This document shows positions 1 through 7,818 of a DNA stretch of 10,441 nt, piece by piece (position 1 is the stretch's first letter; each line of letters opens with the position of its first letter). This stretch comes from CAZIWJ01 sp964542855 (GTDB lineage: Bacteria; Bacteroidota; Bacteroidia; Cytophagales; Cyclobacteriaceae): positions 1 through 10,441 of the forward strand of contig CAZIWJ010000126.1 of the NCBI GenBank assembly GCA_964542855.1, in the 5' to 3' direction. The notes beneath the pieces were generated by a model. The model was given only the letters and a program-made list of their open reading frames with translations. It searched no databases and had not been told where the DNA came from. Position numbers and translations under genes: made by a program.

Positions 1-1218
1 ATTCGTACCGGCAAGCCGCAGGAAGCAGTAATGGAACTGGTTCGCCAGACTGGCGCCGACGCGGTATTTGCCAGCGAAGAAGTAACTTACGAGGAAGTAA
101 AGGTTGACCGCGCCCTTGAAGACAAGTTAAAGGAGGAAGGCAAGGAATTATTGCTCTTCTGGCAGATGACCCTGCTGCACGTTGATGATATTCCATTCAG
201 CATGGAAGAGCTGCCCGACGTATTTACCCAGTTCCGGAAAAAATCGGAAAAATTTGCTGAGCCCCGTCCTACGGTTAACGCTCCTACCCTAATGCCCTCT
301 TTACCGGAAGGCATCGATGCCGGAGTCCTGCCTTCTTATAGCGCACTGGGGGTATCTGAACCGGAATACGATTCGCGCAGCGTGCTACAATACAAGGGAG
401 GCGAAACTGCCGGCATGGAACGGGTGATGGAATACATCTGGGACCACGACTGCCTAAAAGAGTACAAGAAAACCCGTAACGGAATGATGGGCGCCGACTT
501 TTCCTCCAAGTTTTCGGCCTGGCTTTCCAACGGTTCCCTTTCCCCCCGATCGGTTTACGAGCAGGTAAAGCAATACGAAGCCGAGCGGGAGAAAAACTCG
601 TCTACCTACTGGCTAATTTTTGAATTGCTGTGGCGCGATTATTTCCGATACGTGGCCCTGAAATACGAAGATAAGATTTTTCACCTCGAAGGAACCCAGG
701 GCAAGCCGGTATTCCTGAAAGAGGATGTAGCCAAATTTGAGCGCTGGATAGAAGGCAGTACGGGCGTTCCCTACATTGACGCAAACATGCGAGAGCTGAA
801 CAAAAGCGGATACATGAGTAACCGGGGCCGGCAGAATGTAGCCAGTTTCCTGGTTAAAGACCTGGAAATTAACTGGACCTGGGGTGCGGCTTACTTTGAA
901 TCACTGCTCATCGATTACGACGTTTGCAGCAACTGGTGCAACTGGAATTACACGGCCGGGGTGGGCAACGACCCGCGTGAAGACCGGTATTTTAATATCA
1001 TCAGCCAGGGCACTCGCTACGACGACAGCGGTGAATACGTACGCCACTGGATTCCTGAACTTGGCGATATTAACGGAAAGAAAGTACACTTCGCCCCCGA
1101 ACTGGATGAACATGTGCTGCAAAATGCCGGGGTGAAGCTGGGAGATACGTACCCCAAACCCATGGTGAACATTGCCAAATGGATGAAGAAGGAAGACCAG
1201 AATAAGTTTAAACGATAA
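1..1218 (+). CDS. cry: DASH-type cryptochrome/photolyase, 5' end outside window
   Basis: This is the C-terminal 405 residues of a cryptochrome-DASH, a flavoprotein of the photolyase/cryptochrome family. DASH members bind FAD and usually a folate antenna and repair cyclobutane pyrimidine dimers, best shown on single-stranded DNA. The reading frame is open from base 1, so the ATG at 31 is internal; about 75-90 residues carrying the start of the antenna-binding domain lie upstream. In the partial protein, residues 158-178 (TRNGMMGADFSSKFSAWL region), 203-217 (YWLIFELLWRDYFRY) and 270-284 (GYMSNRGRQNVASFL) form the FAD-binding core. Residues 305-328 hold the Cys/Trp-rich stretch ending in GVGNDPRED, a hallmark of the DASH clade. 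The tail (YPKPMVN) is the normal end of the family and the gene looks intact here. It reads in the same direction as mnmA, 138 bases downstream; no functional link is evident. Confidence 0.95.
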   Translation: MRTGKPQEAVMELVRQTGADAVFASEEVTYEEVKVDRALEDKLKEEGKELLLFWQMTLLHVDDIPFSMEELPDVFTQFRKKSEKFAEPRPTVNAPTLMPSLPEGIDAGVLPSYSALGVSEPEYDSRSVLQYKGGETAGMERVMEYIWDHDCLKEYKKTRNGMMGADFSSKFSAWLSNGSLSPRSVYEQVKQYEAEREKNSSTYWLIFELLWRDYFRYVALKYEDKIFHLEGTQGKPVFLKEDVAKFERWIEGSTGVPYIDANMRELNKSGYMSNRGRQNVASFLVKDLEINWTWGAAYFESLLIDYDVCSNWCNWNYTAGVGNDPREDRYFNIISQGTRYDDSGEYVRHWIPELGDINGKKVHFAPELDEHVLQNAGVKLGDTYPKPMVNIAKWMKKEDQNKFKR

Positions 1219-1356
1219 AAACAGCCTGCACGGAATTTCGTACGCTTGTTTAACGTTGAGCAAAAGTTTTGCAACTGCCTGAAATTACACACGGTTTGTG
1301 AAGGCCAAAGTAAAACTTCTTTACAACGCGCATAACATTATTATACCTTAACTAAT

Positions 1357-2556
1357 ATGGCACGAGTAGTAGTAGGCATGTCGGGAGGAGTGGATTCCAG
1401 TGTGGCCGCTTATTTAATGCAGCAGGAAGGCCACGAAGTTATTGGCCTGTTCATGAAGAACTGGCACGATGATTCCGTTACCATTAGCAAAGAATGCCCC
1501 TGGCTGGAAGACAGCAATGATGCCCTGATTGTTGCCCAGAAACTGGGTATTCCTTTTCAAACTATCGACCTGAGTGCAGAATACAAGGAACGCATTGTAG
1601 ACTACATGTTCAACGAATACGAACAGGGCCGTACACCTAACCCGGATGTGCTTTGCAACCGGGAAATTAAGTTCGATATTTTCCTGGATACCGCCATGAA
1701 ACTGGAAGCCGATTTCGTGGCTACCGGCCACTACTGCCGGAAAGGGGAAACGATTGATGAGGCCGGCAATCCGGTATACCAGTTATTGGCCGGTAACGAC
1801 AATAATAAAGACCAGAGTTACTTTTTGTGTCAGTTGAACCAGTACCAGTTGAGCAAGGCCCTGTTTCCCGTTGGAGAACTCAACAAACCTGAGGTTAGGG
1901 AAATAGCCCGACAGCAGAACCTGATCACTGCTGAGAAGAAAGACTCGCAAGGGTTATGCTTTATTGGGAAGGTTCGGCTGCCCGAATTCCTGCAGCAAAA
2001 GCTGAAACCCAAACCGGGTAAGATTGTAGAAATTGACCGCAACGCAGTTAAATATTCCAATACGCCCGTGCTTGCAGGCCAACAGGATGAAGTTAGCTTT
2101 TCTCTTCAGCAACTGAGCGAGGCGTTTACTTATACCCCGGAAGATGGAAAAGTGGTGGGTAATCACAATGGGGCTCATTATTTTACCATTGGTCAACGTA
2201 AAGGTTTAGGTGTGGGAGGAACCGCTTTACCGCTGTTCGTTATTGCTACCGATGTAAAGCAGAATGTTATTTACACCGGGCAGGGCGATGACCACCCGGG
2301 GCTGTACCGTAAGGGCCTGCACATTCAACCGGAAGAACTGCACTGGGTGCGCGAAGATTTACAAATGGCCGTTGGTGAAACGAGGGAATACCAGGTTCGC
2401 ATCCGCTATCGTCAGCCCTTACAGCAAGCCACGCTGCACTGCGAGCCCGACGGTTTGTATATTATTTTTAAAGAAGCCCAGCGAGGAGTTACCCCGGGCC
2501 AGTTTGCTGCCTGGTACCGGGGTGAAGAACTGATTGGTTCGGGCGTAATTTCCTGA
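1357..2556 (+). CDS. mnmA: tRNA-specific 2-thiouridylase MnmA
   Basis: MnmA is a cytoplasmic enzyme that thiolates U34 in the wobble position of tRNAs for Lys, Glu and Gln, using ATP to adenylate the base and a protein persulfide as sulfur donor. The 399-residue protein opens with the PP-loop SGGVDSS (residues 9-15). The catalytic Cys100 lies in NPDVLCNREIKF and the persulfide Cys201 in SQGLCFIGKV, so both essential cysteines are present. The tRNA-binding central domain contains TIGQRKGLGVGG (residues 277-288), and a C-terminal beta-barrel ends in GVTPGQFAAWY. It is about 30 residues longer than the E. coli enzyme; the extra segment around residues 231-263 is what I expect of Bacteroidota MnmA. 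The ATG at 1357 directly precedes the conserved beta-strand leading into the PP-loop, so the start is firm. There is no Shine-Dalgarno; the leader is A/T-rich. A terminator follows at 2633-2690. Confidence 0.97.
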   Translation: MARVVVGMSGGVDSSVAAYLMQQEGHEVIGLFMKNWHDDSVTISKECPWLEDSNDALIVAQKLGIPFQTIDLSAEYKERIVDYMFNEYEQGRTPNPDVLCNREIKFDIFLDTAMKLEADFVATGHYCRKGETIDEAGNPVYQLLAGNDNNKDQSYFLCQLNQYQLSKALFPVGELNKPEVREIARQQNLITAEKKDSQGLCFIGKVRLPEFLQQKLKPKPGKIVEIDRNAVKYSNTPVLAGQQDEVSFSLQQLSEAFTYTPEDGKVVGNHNGAHYFTIGQRKGLGVGGTALPLFVIATDVKQNVIYTGQGDDHPGLYRKGLHIQPEELHWVREDLQMAVGETREYQVRIRYRQPLQQATLHCEPDGLYIIFKEAQRGVTPGQFAAWYRGEELIGSGVIS

Positions 2557-2570
2557 TTTTAATTTTCGAT

Positions 2571-2598
2571 TTGCGCACGCGTTAGGAAACGCGCGCAA
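2571..2598. repeat. GC-rich imperfect hairpin after mnmA
   Basis: Fourteen bases after the mnmA stop, TTGCGCACGCGTT (2571-2583) and AACGCGCGCAA (2588-2598) form an 11-bp stem with a two-base bulge and an AGGA loop. It is far more GC-rich than the flanking intergenic DNA. No T-tract follows, so alone it is not a typical intrinsic terminator. It may stabilise the 3' end of the mnmA transcript, add to termination at the hairpin downstream, or be a lone REP-like element. I see no second copy in the window. Confidence 0.55.
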
Positions 2599-2632
2599 GC
2601 GAGGCGCTGGGTCAAACTCCGGAATAATAACC

Positions 2633-2690
2633 AGGATTGGCCGGGTAACTTTAATAAAAGTTACAAGTAGACCAATCCTGTTTTTTATTT
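2633..2690 (+). terminator. Rho-independent terminator of mnmA
   Basis: An outer stem AGGATTGG (2633-2640) with CCAATCCT (2672-2679) encloses a perfect inner 8-bp stem GTAACTTT (2645-2652) with AAAGTTAC (2657-2664) around an AATA loop. GTTTTTTATTT follows immediately, giving the T-tract on the plus strand, so the element ends mnmA transcription. The T-tract runs over the stop codon of the convergent S9 peptidase gene (2689-2691). Read on the minus strand the hairpin is followed only by GGTTATTATT, so any terminator activity for the peptidase operon would be weaker, though the structure could serve both. Confidence 0.85.
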
Positions 2691-5157
2691 ACTTATCGGC
2701 AGGTTCGTCGCGATTCATATGTTCAACGTCTGTTGTTCTCGGATTAGGGTCACCCATCAGGTGGCGGCTGAAGTAATCGGCTTTCAGCCAGAAGAAATAC
2801 TCGTACATATCGCCGTACCCGTGTCGCTGTCCGGGAAATATAAAAAAATCGAACCGCTTGTTGGCTTTAATAAGGGCATTAGCCATGCGTATGGTGCCAG
2901 CCGGATGCACGTTATTATCGATATCACCCGTGGTGATCATTAACTTTCCTTTCAGGTTACTGGCCAGGTCTGGGTTTTTATCGATGTCGTACTCGAAGGT
3001 TAATTTCCCGGTTGAGTCGGTTACTTCCTTCACCCCGTGGTGGGTTTCACTCCACCAGCGGTTATACACTGCATTATCGTGGTTACCCGAAGAAGAAACC
3101 GCTACTTTGAAAAATTCGGGGTACACCAGCATAGCCGCCGTAGACATGAAGCCTCCGCCGGAATGGCCAAAAATTCCAACCTTGTTAATATCGATAAAGT
3201 CGTGCTTCATAGCCAGCTGCTCGGCCACGATTTTTTTATCTTTCAGGCCGTAATCGCGCAGGTTGCCGTACCCGTAATTGTGGTACCATTTAGAGCGGTC
3301 GGGATGGCCACCACGGTTCCCCAGGGTAATGACCACAAAACCCAGCTGGGCCATCCGGTCGGTACGGTTCATCCGCGCTGAGAACGACTTGGAGACAGCC
3401 TCAGTTTGCGGACCGGGATATACGTACTCAATAATCGGGTATAATTTAGTGGAATCGAAGTTGAAGGGCTTATACATTACACCATAAATATCTGTAATCC
3501 CATCACCGGCTTTAGCCACGAACGGCTCAGGAAACTGGTAACCGGCGGCAAACAACTGAGATAAATCTGTTGTTTCCAGCGACATGATTTTATCTCCCCG
3601 GTTATCGTACAGGTCTGACTGCGGCGTAGTGTTCACCCGGGAGTAATTATCGACGAAGTACGTTTGGTTGTCATTGATATTAGAAGCGTGGTGGAAGTTT
3701 CCTCTGTTTAGTAATTGCGGCGTGCCGCCATTTAACCCTACGCGGTACATGTGGTAGAAATAAGGGTCTTCTCCTTCTTCCCGGCCATTGGCCCGGAAGT
3801 ACACCAGGCTGTTCTGTTCGTTTACCCCTTCCACGCCGTCTACATGCCAGGGGCCACTGGTCAGCTGGCGTACTACCCCGTTCTGGTTATACAGGTAAAG
3901 ATGCCCCCAGCCGGTTCGTTCCGACCAGTGAATAAACTGTCGTCCGTTATCCAGTACCCGGAAGTGGTTGTGCGTATTACGATCGATGTAGGTATTCAGC
4001 CGTTCTTCTACCAGTACATTTACTTCCCCGGTATTTGCATCTACCTGGCACATGTCTACCCGCTTGTAATCGCGGCTAATGCGGGCAAAGTAGAAATAGC
4101 GGGCGTTTTCACCGAGCCAGATATCCGGTCGGCGCTTATCGTCGCGGGTATTTTTATCCTGGGGTTCATCCAGCAAACGAAGCGACTGATCGGGAAAACG
4201 GTCGTCTTCAATTTGCTGCTGGCTTTTACCGTTAAATTCGAAGAGCAGCAGGTCTGCCTGCGGGGCTTCTTCCTCACCGGGCATCTGGTACTTATAAGTT
4301 TCCAGTGTGGGGCGGGGGTCGGCTACCGAGTTAATGACGTACAGGTCATCTACCTCGCGCGCATCGTTTCGCGTCATGATAAACTTTCGTGAATCCGGCG
4401 ACCACACAACGTCTACGGCTTTTCGGTCGTTTTTTTCCTCTTCTTTTTCCCGGTTGGTTTTCCCGCGTTCAGCAGCAGCGTAGCTATAGTATTCCACCCC
4501 ATCGTCTGTCCACTGGTTTTCTACGATGGTGCTATCTTCTTCATCTTCAAGGGCCTTCAGGTAGTTTTCATAGTCCATCCAGTAGAGGTTATAATTCCGG
4601 GCAAACAGCACGTAAGAGCTATCGGGGGCAACGCTGGCCCAATCGGCATCATCTTTAGGTTTTTCGTAATCTTCCAGCAGGCGAAGGTTGCCGCTATTTA
4701 GCGTGTAGACGAAATACCAGGTTTTCATTTTTTTCTTCCCTTCCTCCTCGTCGTCTTCCTCTTCCACCAGTTTACTTTCCACTTCAAAACGGATTGCTGT
4801 TTCGTTGTTAATAAACGTTAGGTTTTCCAGGTCCAGGTGCTTGCCATCGAAAGGATCTTTACTCAGGCGAGTCATTTCTGCGGCCAGTTCATCCCGGTTG
4901 AAAAGGGGGGTCTTACTTTTTCGGGCCGGGTTTACGATGTAATAGAATTTACCTTCTGACGTTTCGTACTCGTACCAAAACCGGTTGGTGTTTTTTAACC
5001 AGTGCGGGTCTACCCGGGTTGAAAACACCATGTTTTCCAGTTTATCGGGAGAAAATCGTGCGGCCAGGTCGTAATTAGCCCGGGTAACGGGTTCATTTTG
5101 GGCAATAGCTACCCCACTGAGCAACAGGCCCAGTATAGCGGTGTAAATTATGTGCAT
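2689..5157 (-). CDS. Secreted S9 family (DPP IV-like) serine peptidase
   Basis: This 822-residue protein belongs to the prolyl oligopeptidase clan, family S9, with the DPP IV architecture. A signal peptide covers residues 1-20 (cleavage after AIAQ), so it is exported. An eight-bladed DPP IV-type propeller follows (roughly 50-540; WSPDSRKF at 252-259), then an alpha/beta-hydrolase domain (about 545-800). The triad is visible: Ser666 in GHSGGG, Asp747 in GDIDNNVHP, His779 in GQRHGYG. The family usually removes X-Pro or X-Ala dipeptides from N-termini. However, the DW-YEEE motif, whose glutamates grip the substrate amino group in DPP4, is not recognisable between the TDDGVEYY and WSPDS segments, so true dipeptidyl peptidase activity is uncertain. 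An acidic then lysine-rich stretch (132-145) interrupts an early blade. The gene starts 14 bases after the M24 peptidase stop, without a Shine-Dalgarno, and is very probably cotranscribed with it. Confidence 0.93.
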   Translation of the reverse strand: MHIIYTAILGLLLSGVAIAQNEPVTRANYDLAARFSPDKLENMVFSTRVDPHWLKNTNRFWYEYETSEGKFYYIVNPARKSKTPLFNRDELAAEMTRLSKDPFDGKHLDLENLTFINNETAIRFEVESKLVEEEDDEEEGKKKMKTWYFVYTLNSGNLRLLEDYEKPKDDADWASVAPDSSYVLFARNYNLYWMDYENYLKALEDEEDSTIVENQWTDDGVEYYSYAAAERGKTNREKEEEKNDRKAVDVVWSPDSRKFIMTRNDAREVDDLYVINSVADPRPTLETYKYQMPGEEEAPQADLLLFEFNGKSQQQIEDDRFPDQSLRLLDEPQDKNTRDDKRRPDIWLGENARYFYFARISRDYKRVDMCQVDANTGEVNVLVEERLNTYIDRNTHNHFRVLDNGRQFIHWSERTGWGHLYLYNQNGVVRQLTSGPWHVDGVEGVNEQNSLVYFRANGREEGEDPYFYHMYRVGLNGGTPQLLNRGNFHHASNINDNQTYFVDNYSRVNTTPQSDLYDNRGDKIMSLETTDLSQLFAAGYQFPEPFVAKAGDGITDIYGVMYKPFNFDSTKLYPIIEYVYPGPQTEAVSKSFSARMNRTDRMAQLGFVVITLGNRGGHPDRSKWYHNYGYGNLRDYGLKDKKIVAEQLAMKHDFIDINKVGIFGHSGGGFMSTAAMLVYPEFFKVAVSSSGNHDNAVYNRWWSETHHGVKEVTDSTGKLTFEYDIDKNPDLASNLKGKLMITTGDIDNNVHPAGTIRMANALIKANKRFDFFIFPGQRHGYGDMYEYFFWLKADYFSRHLMGDPNPRTTDVEHMNRDEPADK

Positions 5158-5171
5158 GTAAGTTAAATTAT

Positions 5172-6542
5172 TTATCGTTCGCTGTACTTGTTATTTTTTT
5201 CTGAAACGCTGACGTTACGAGGAATCAGGTACAGTTGTTCCTGTCGGCCATCGATGTAGTACACCCGTTCGTTACTGTAGGCAGCATTTTCCTCGAGCAT
5301 GACCCGGATCTCCTTACCCCATTCGGGTACATACACCCGGGCGTTGAGTTCAATGGCGTAAGCTGTATTATTTTGAAGGGGATGTTCACCGGTAGGGATG
5401 CCGTTTTGGTTATCCCACAAACCAATAGAAGTACCGGCTGCGTGGCCGTGATACCCGATCGGGTGGGAATAAATACTGGGGGTAATACCTTCTTCTACGG
5501 CCTGTTTGCGGGTAGCCGAAAGAATTTCGTTACCGGTAATGCCATCGCGGAATTTACTGGTCATGATGTCCTGCAGTCGACGACCTTTCTGGAAAGCCTC
5601 CAGCAACCCGGCAGGCGGAGCGCTTTCTCCCGGCTTTAGCACGTAGGCATTGCGCTGGGTATCGGTATTCATTCGGAGGTAAGTAATCCCGAAATCGATG
5701 TGCACCAGGTCGCCGGGCATGATTGTGCTGGAACCGGAACGTTGGCTGAAGGAGCGGTTTTGTTCTTTATTACCCGGTTCGGGGCGGGTAATTTCGCAGG
5801 TAGGGTGGAACCAGGTATCGAGTTTCAGTTCGGCAGCCCGTTCACGAAACCACCATTCCACATCGTCGGTAGTAGTTGCACCGGGCTGAATAACCTGCTC
5901 GGAAAGCGCTTCATCTATAATGGCATGAGCAATGCGGTTTACCTGTTTGTACATGGCCAGCTCCCTATCGGTTCGGGTTTCCAGCCAGCGAACCGCCAGT
6001 TCTTCGGCCGGTTGCACACGTTTGGCGTACTTTGAGGGTAATGCTTCCATCAGGTACTCATGCTCCTGGTGAGTTAGCCCATCGGCATGATTGTAGATAT
6101 CTGCCACGTTAATCCCGATCGTTTCCGGGTTTCTTTCCTCAATTACTTCTACCAGTCGTTCCCACTGGTCGGGCTGTTCTTCCGGGTTCCAGGCACTGTT
6201 GAACAGATTTCCCACGTTGTAACGAGCAATGGCCAGTCCCTCAACTCCCCGTTCCGGGTGGTTGTGTACAACCAGGATTGTGCGGCGGCGGGCATTCAGC
6301 CAGGTTGCCGGGAGCATGGTTCTGATTACCGGGTCTTCATTGTATTCGCGGGCAATAATCAGCCACATATCGATACCCGTTTCTTCCATCATGCCGGGAA
6401 GCAGGGTAGTGAAGCGTTCTTCCAGGATTTCGTCCATTACCCGTGCCCGCTCACGCATGGGAAGGATAGTAGGCATGGCCATCTGGGCAACACCGTAAAG
6501 AGTAACAAAGAGGAGGGTTAACGTAAGGGTAAGACGTTTCAT
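5172..6542 (-). CDS. Secreted M24 family metallopeptidase (Xaa-Pro aminopeptidase-like)
   Basis: This 456-residue protein is a pita-bread fold metallopeptidase of family M24 (aminopeptidase P/creatinase/methionine aminopeptidase group). A signal peptide spans about residues 1-20 (cleavage near GVAQ), which points to the periplasm or outside. Residues 25-180 form the creatinase-like N-terminal domain and 190-430 the catalytic domain. The five dinuclear-metal ligands appear intact: Asp283 (HIDFG), Asp294 (NTDTQRN), a His in the HPIGYHGHAAG segment (best candidate His367 or His365), Glu398 (AIELN) and Glu417 (MLEEN). The specificity is not readable; Xaa-Pro cleavage is the usual family activity, but creatinase-like or proline-dipeptide activity is possible. 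The ATG at 6542 begins directly with the signal peptide. It is the first gene of a likely two-gene unit with the S9 peptidase, the pair suggesting stepwise breakdown of proline-containing peptides. Confidence 0.93.
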   Translation of the reverse strand: MKRLTLTLTLLFVTLYGVAQMAMPTILPMRERARVMDEILEERFTTLLPGMMEETGIDMWLIIAREYNEDPVIRTMLPATWLNARRRTILVVHNHPERGVEGLAIARYNVGNLFNSAWNPEEQPDQWERLVEVIEERNPETIGINVADIYNHADGLTHQEHEYLMEALPSKYAKRVQPAEELAVRWLETRTDRELAMYKQVNRIAHAIIDEALSEQVIQPGATTTDDVEWWFRERAAELKLDTWFHPTCEITRPEPGNKEQNRSFSQRSGSSTIMPGDLVHIDFGITYLRMNTDTQRNAYVLKPGESAPPAGLLEAFQKGRRLQDIMTSKFRDGITGNEILSATRKQAVEEGITPSIYSHPIGYHGHAAGTSIGLWDNQNGIPTGEHPLQNNTAYAIELNARVYVPEWGKEIRVMLEENAAYSNERVYYIDGRQEQLYLIPRNVSVSEKNNKYSER

Positions 6543-6568
6543 AGGTATGTTTACTTTCAGTTAATGCT

Positions 6569-6600
6569 GAAAAATAAACTCCTGTATGCTCATTACCAAG
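6569..6600 (-). promoter_or_regulatory. Possible promoter of the M24-S9 peptidase unit
   Basis: Reading the minus strand, TTG (6597-6599) is followed after 20 bases by TATTTTTC (6569-6576), seven of the eight positions fitting the Bacteroidota -7 element TAnnTTTG. It sits 27 bases before the ATG of the M24 gene, within the 102-base gap after the lipoprotein gene. Spacing and match are reasonable, but such degenerate elements also arise by chance in A/T-rich gaps. Confidence 0.3.
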
Positions 6601-6644
6601 CAAGTGCCCGGAATGTATACCGGATAAGACTCCTTTATGTACAA

Positions 6645-7589
6645 TTACTTTGAAATATTCGATAAAGCGGCCCCGGAATTTTCAGACGCAGGCTTATCGG
6701 TGGTGATGGCCGTAAAATTAATAATATTAACCCGGTCTTCACCCAGCACCCGTTGCTTAACAGATTTATCGGCTGTGTACAGGAAGCTGGTGTCGCTTTG
6801 CCAGGCGATGCGATAGGGATATACAACTTCTTCCTTGCTGGTTAGCTGACGATTGGCATCTTCCTGCCAGAAGAAATGGTGGAACGACTGATCCCTGGAT
6901 AAGCAGTAACTGATTCCTTTGTTACCCGGATGCCAGGAGGGCGAAAGAATGGGGTTATCGGAGGCATGAATGAGTTCTGGCAGTAGCGTACCGTACTTGA
7001 TGAGGTGGGTACGGTATAGCCCGTAATTGCCCTGGCGTTCTGAAACGAAGGTAATGTCATTACCTTCGGGAGAATACGAGGGAAAATAATCATCGGCTTT
7101 TGCGATGGTGAGTGGTTCGGTAAAACCATTTTGCAGCGTTACTTTCCAGATGTCCAGGTTACCCTGTCGGTCGCTGGTAAAAATAATTTCATGCCCTTTC
7201 GGCGACCAGTGTGGTTCTTTGTCGTTTACTTCGCCGAAAGTAATTTGCTTTAATTCTGTACCATCGGCCTTTACTGTCCAGAGGTGATAGAAGCCATCAG
7301 TTGCGGCATGGAAGGCAATGTGATTTCCGTCGGGCGACCAGGTAGGTTCGTAGCAGGTATTCAGGCTGGGCGTAAGCAAGCGGGCTCTCCCTCCTTTTGC
7401 CGGAAAACTCCATATTTTACCCTGTAAATCTATGGCTATCCGGTTACTTCCGGGTTCCAGCGCAATGGCAATGTTTTCACCTTCATGAACGGGTGGGTTA
7501 CGCGGGGGATCTTCAGCAGCAGTTTCAGGTTTGCTGCGGCACTGAATGAAAAAAAAAGTTCCAAGTAAGGCTACGGCCAATAATCGCAT
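6645..7589 (-). CDS. PD40 (TolB-like) beta-propeller lipoprotein, possibly truncated
   Basis: The 314-residue protein starts with MRLLAVALLGTFFFIQC, a lipoprotein-type signal with Cys17 as the likely lipid anchor (Gln at -1 is atypical). It continues with PD40/WD40-like propeller repeats: WSPDGNHIAF at 84-93, WSPKGHEIIFTSDRQGN at 128-144, YSPEGNDITFVSERQGN at 172-188 and WHPGNKGISY at 219-228. Such propellers occur in TolB and in large exported proteins where a propeller precedes an amidohydrolase domain. The segment FLYTADKSVKQRVLG and the following NIINFTA resemble the point in those fusions where the propeller carries on, yet here the protein stops after 25 more residues, so it may be the remnant of a longer gene. 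The frame stays open upstream to 7856, but that extension is not protein-like and would overlap the 61-residue gene. I therefore chose the ATG at 7589, where the signal peptide begins. No enzyme function can be assigned. Confidence 0.8.
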   Translation of the reverse strand: MRLLAVALLGTFFFIQCRSKPETAAEDPPRNPPVHEGENIAIALEPGSNRIAIDLQGKIWSFPAKGGRARLLTPSLNTCYEPTWSPDGNHIAFHAATDGFYHLWTVKADGTELKQITFGEVNDKEPHWSPKGHEIIFTSDRQGNLDIWKVTLQNGFTEPLTIAKADDYFPSYSPEGNDITFVSERQGNYGLYRTHLIKYGTLLPELIHASDNPILSPSWHPGNKGISYCLSRDQSFHHFFWQEDANRQLTSKEEVVYPYRIAWQSDTSFLYTADKSVKQRVLGEDRVNIINFTAITTDKPASENSGAALSNISK

Positions 7590-7777
7590 AAAAATGGGGG
7601 TTGTTACCACACAATACAAGGATACGATGTGTGAGGGATATATTCCTATGATTATAATTTCCTTTTTTTCTTCACAAAAAGAAAGCCTGAAGCGCGGTAT
7701 TTCCAGACGTAAAGGTGTTTTTCCGATTGCGTATTTAGTTTTTACTGCTTGCGGTGCATTAAAGTGGCTTCCACCCG

Positions 7778-7804
7778 TTAATAAACCCCATTGTTGTTTA
7801 TTAA
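7778..7804. repeat. Perfect 9-bp A/T-rich inverted repeat
   Basis: TTAATAAAC (7778-7786) and GTTTATTAA (7796-7804) are perfect inverted repeats around a 9-base spacer. The element lies 14 bases after the stop codon of the 61-residue gene, in the 229-base gap (7590-7818) before the lipoprotein gene. There is no T-tract on the minus strand after it, so it is a weak terminator candidate at best; it could also be a binding site for a dimeric regulator. Apart from a mini-hairpin (GTGG-N3-CCAC, 7764-7774) I see nothing else in this gap and no clear promoter for the lipoprotein. Confidence 0.5.
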
Positions 7805-7818
7805 GTAATTGGAATGAA

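Noticed and set aside
1255..1275. Palindrome GCAAAAGTTTTGC (1260-1272) within GTTG...CAAC after the cryptochrome gene
   Set aside because: A possible weak hairpin, but the loop would be too small at full pairing, no T-tract follows, and chance is a fair explanation in an A/T-rich gap.
1219..1356. Search for a promoter in front of mnmA
   Set aside because: TTTG and AAGTTTTG-like strings occur (1264-1271, 1295-1298) but none has a -33/-7 partner at proper spacing, so I do not call a promoter.
3751..4392. 213-codon plus-strand frame opposite the S9 peptidase gene
   Set aside because: Antisense shadow of a gene with an intact catalytic triad and propeller motifs; no recognisable domain of its own.
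6543..6644. Possible frameshifted continuation of an amidohydrolase after the propeller lipoprotein
   Set aside because: Reading on past the stop gives only 27 codons of unrecognisable sequence, and the next gene leaves no room for a catalytic domain.
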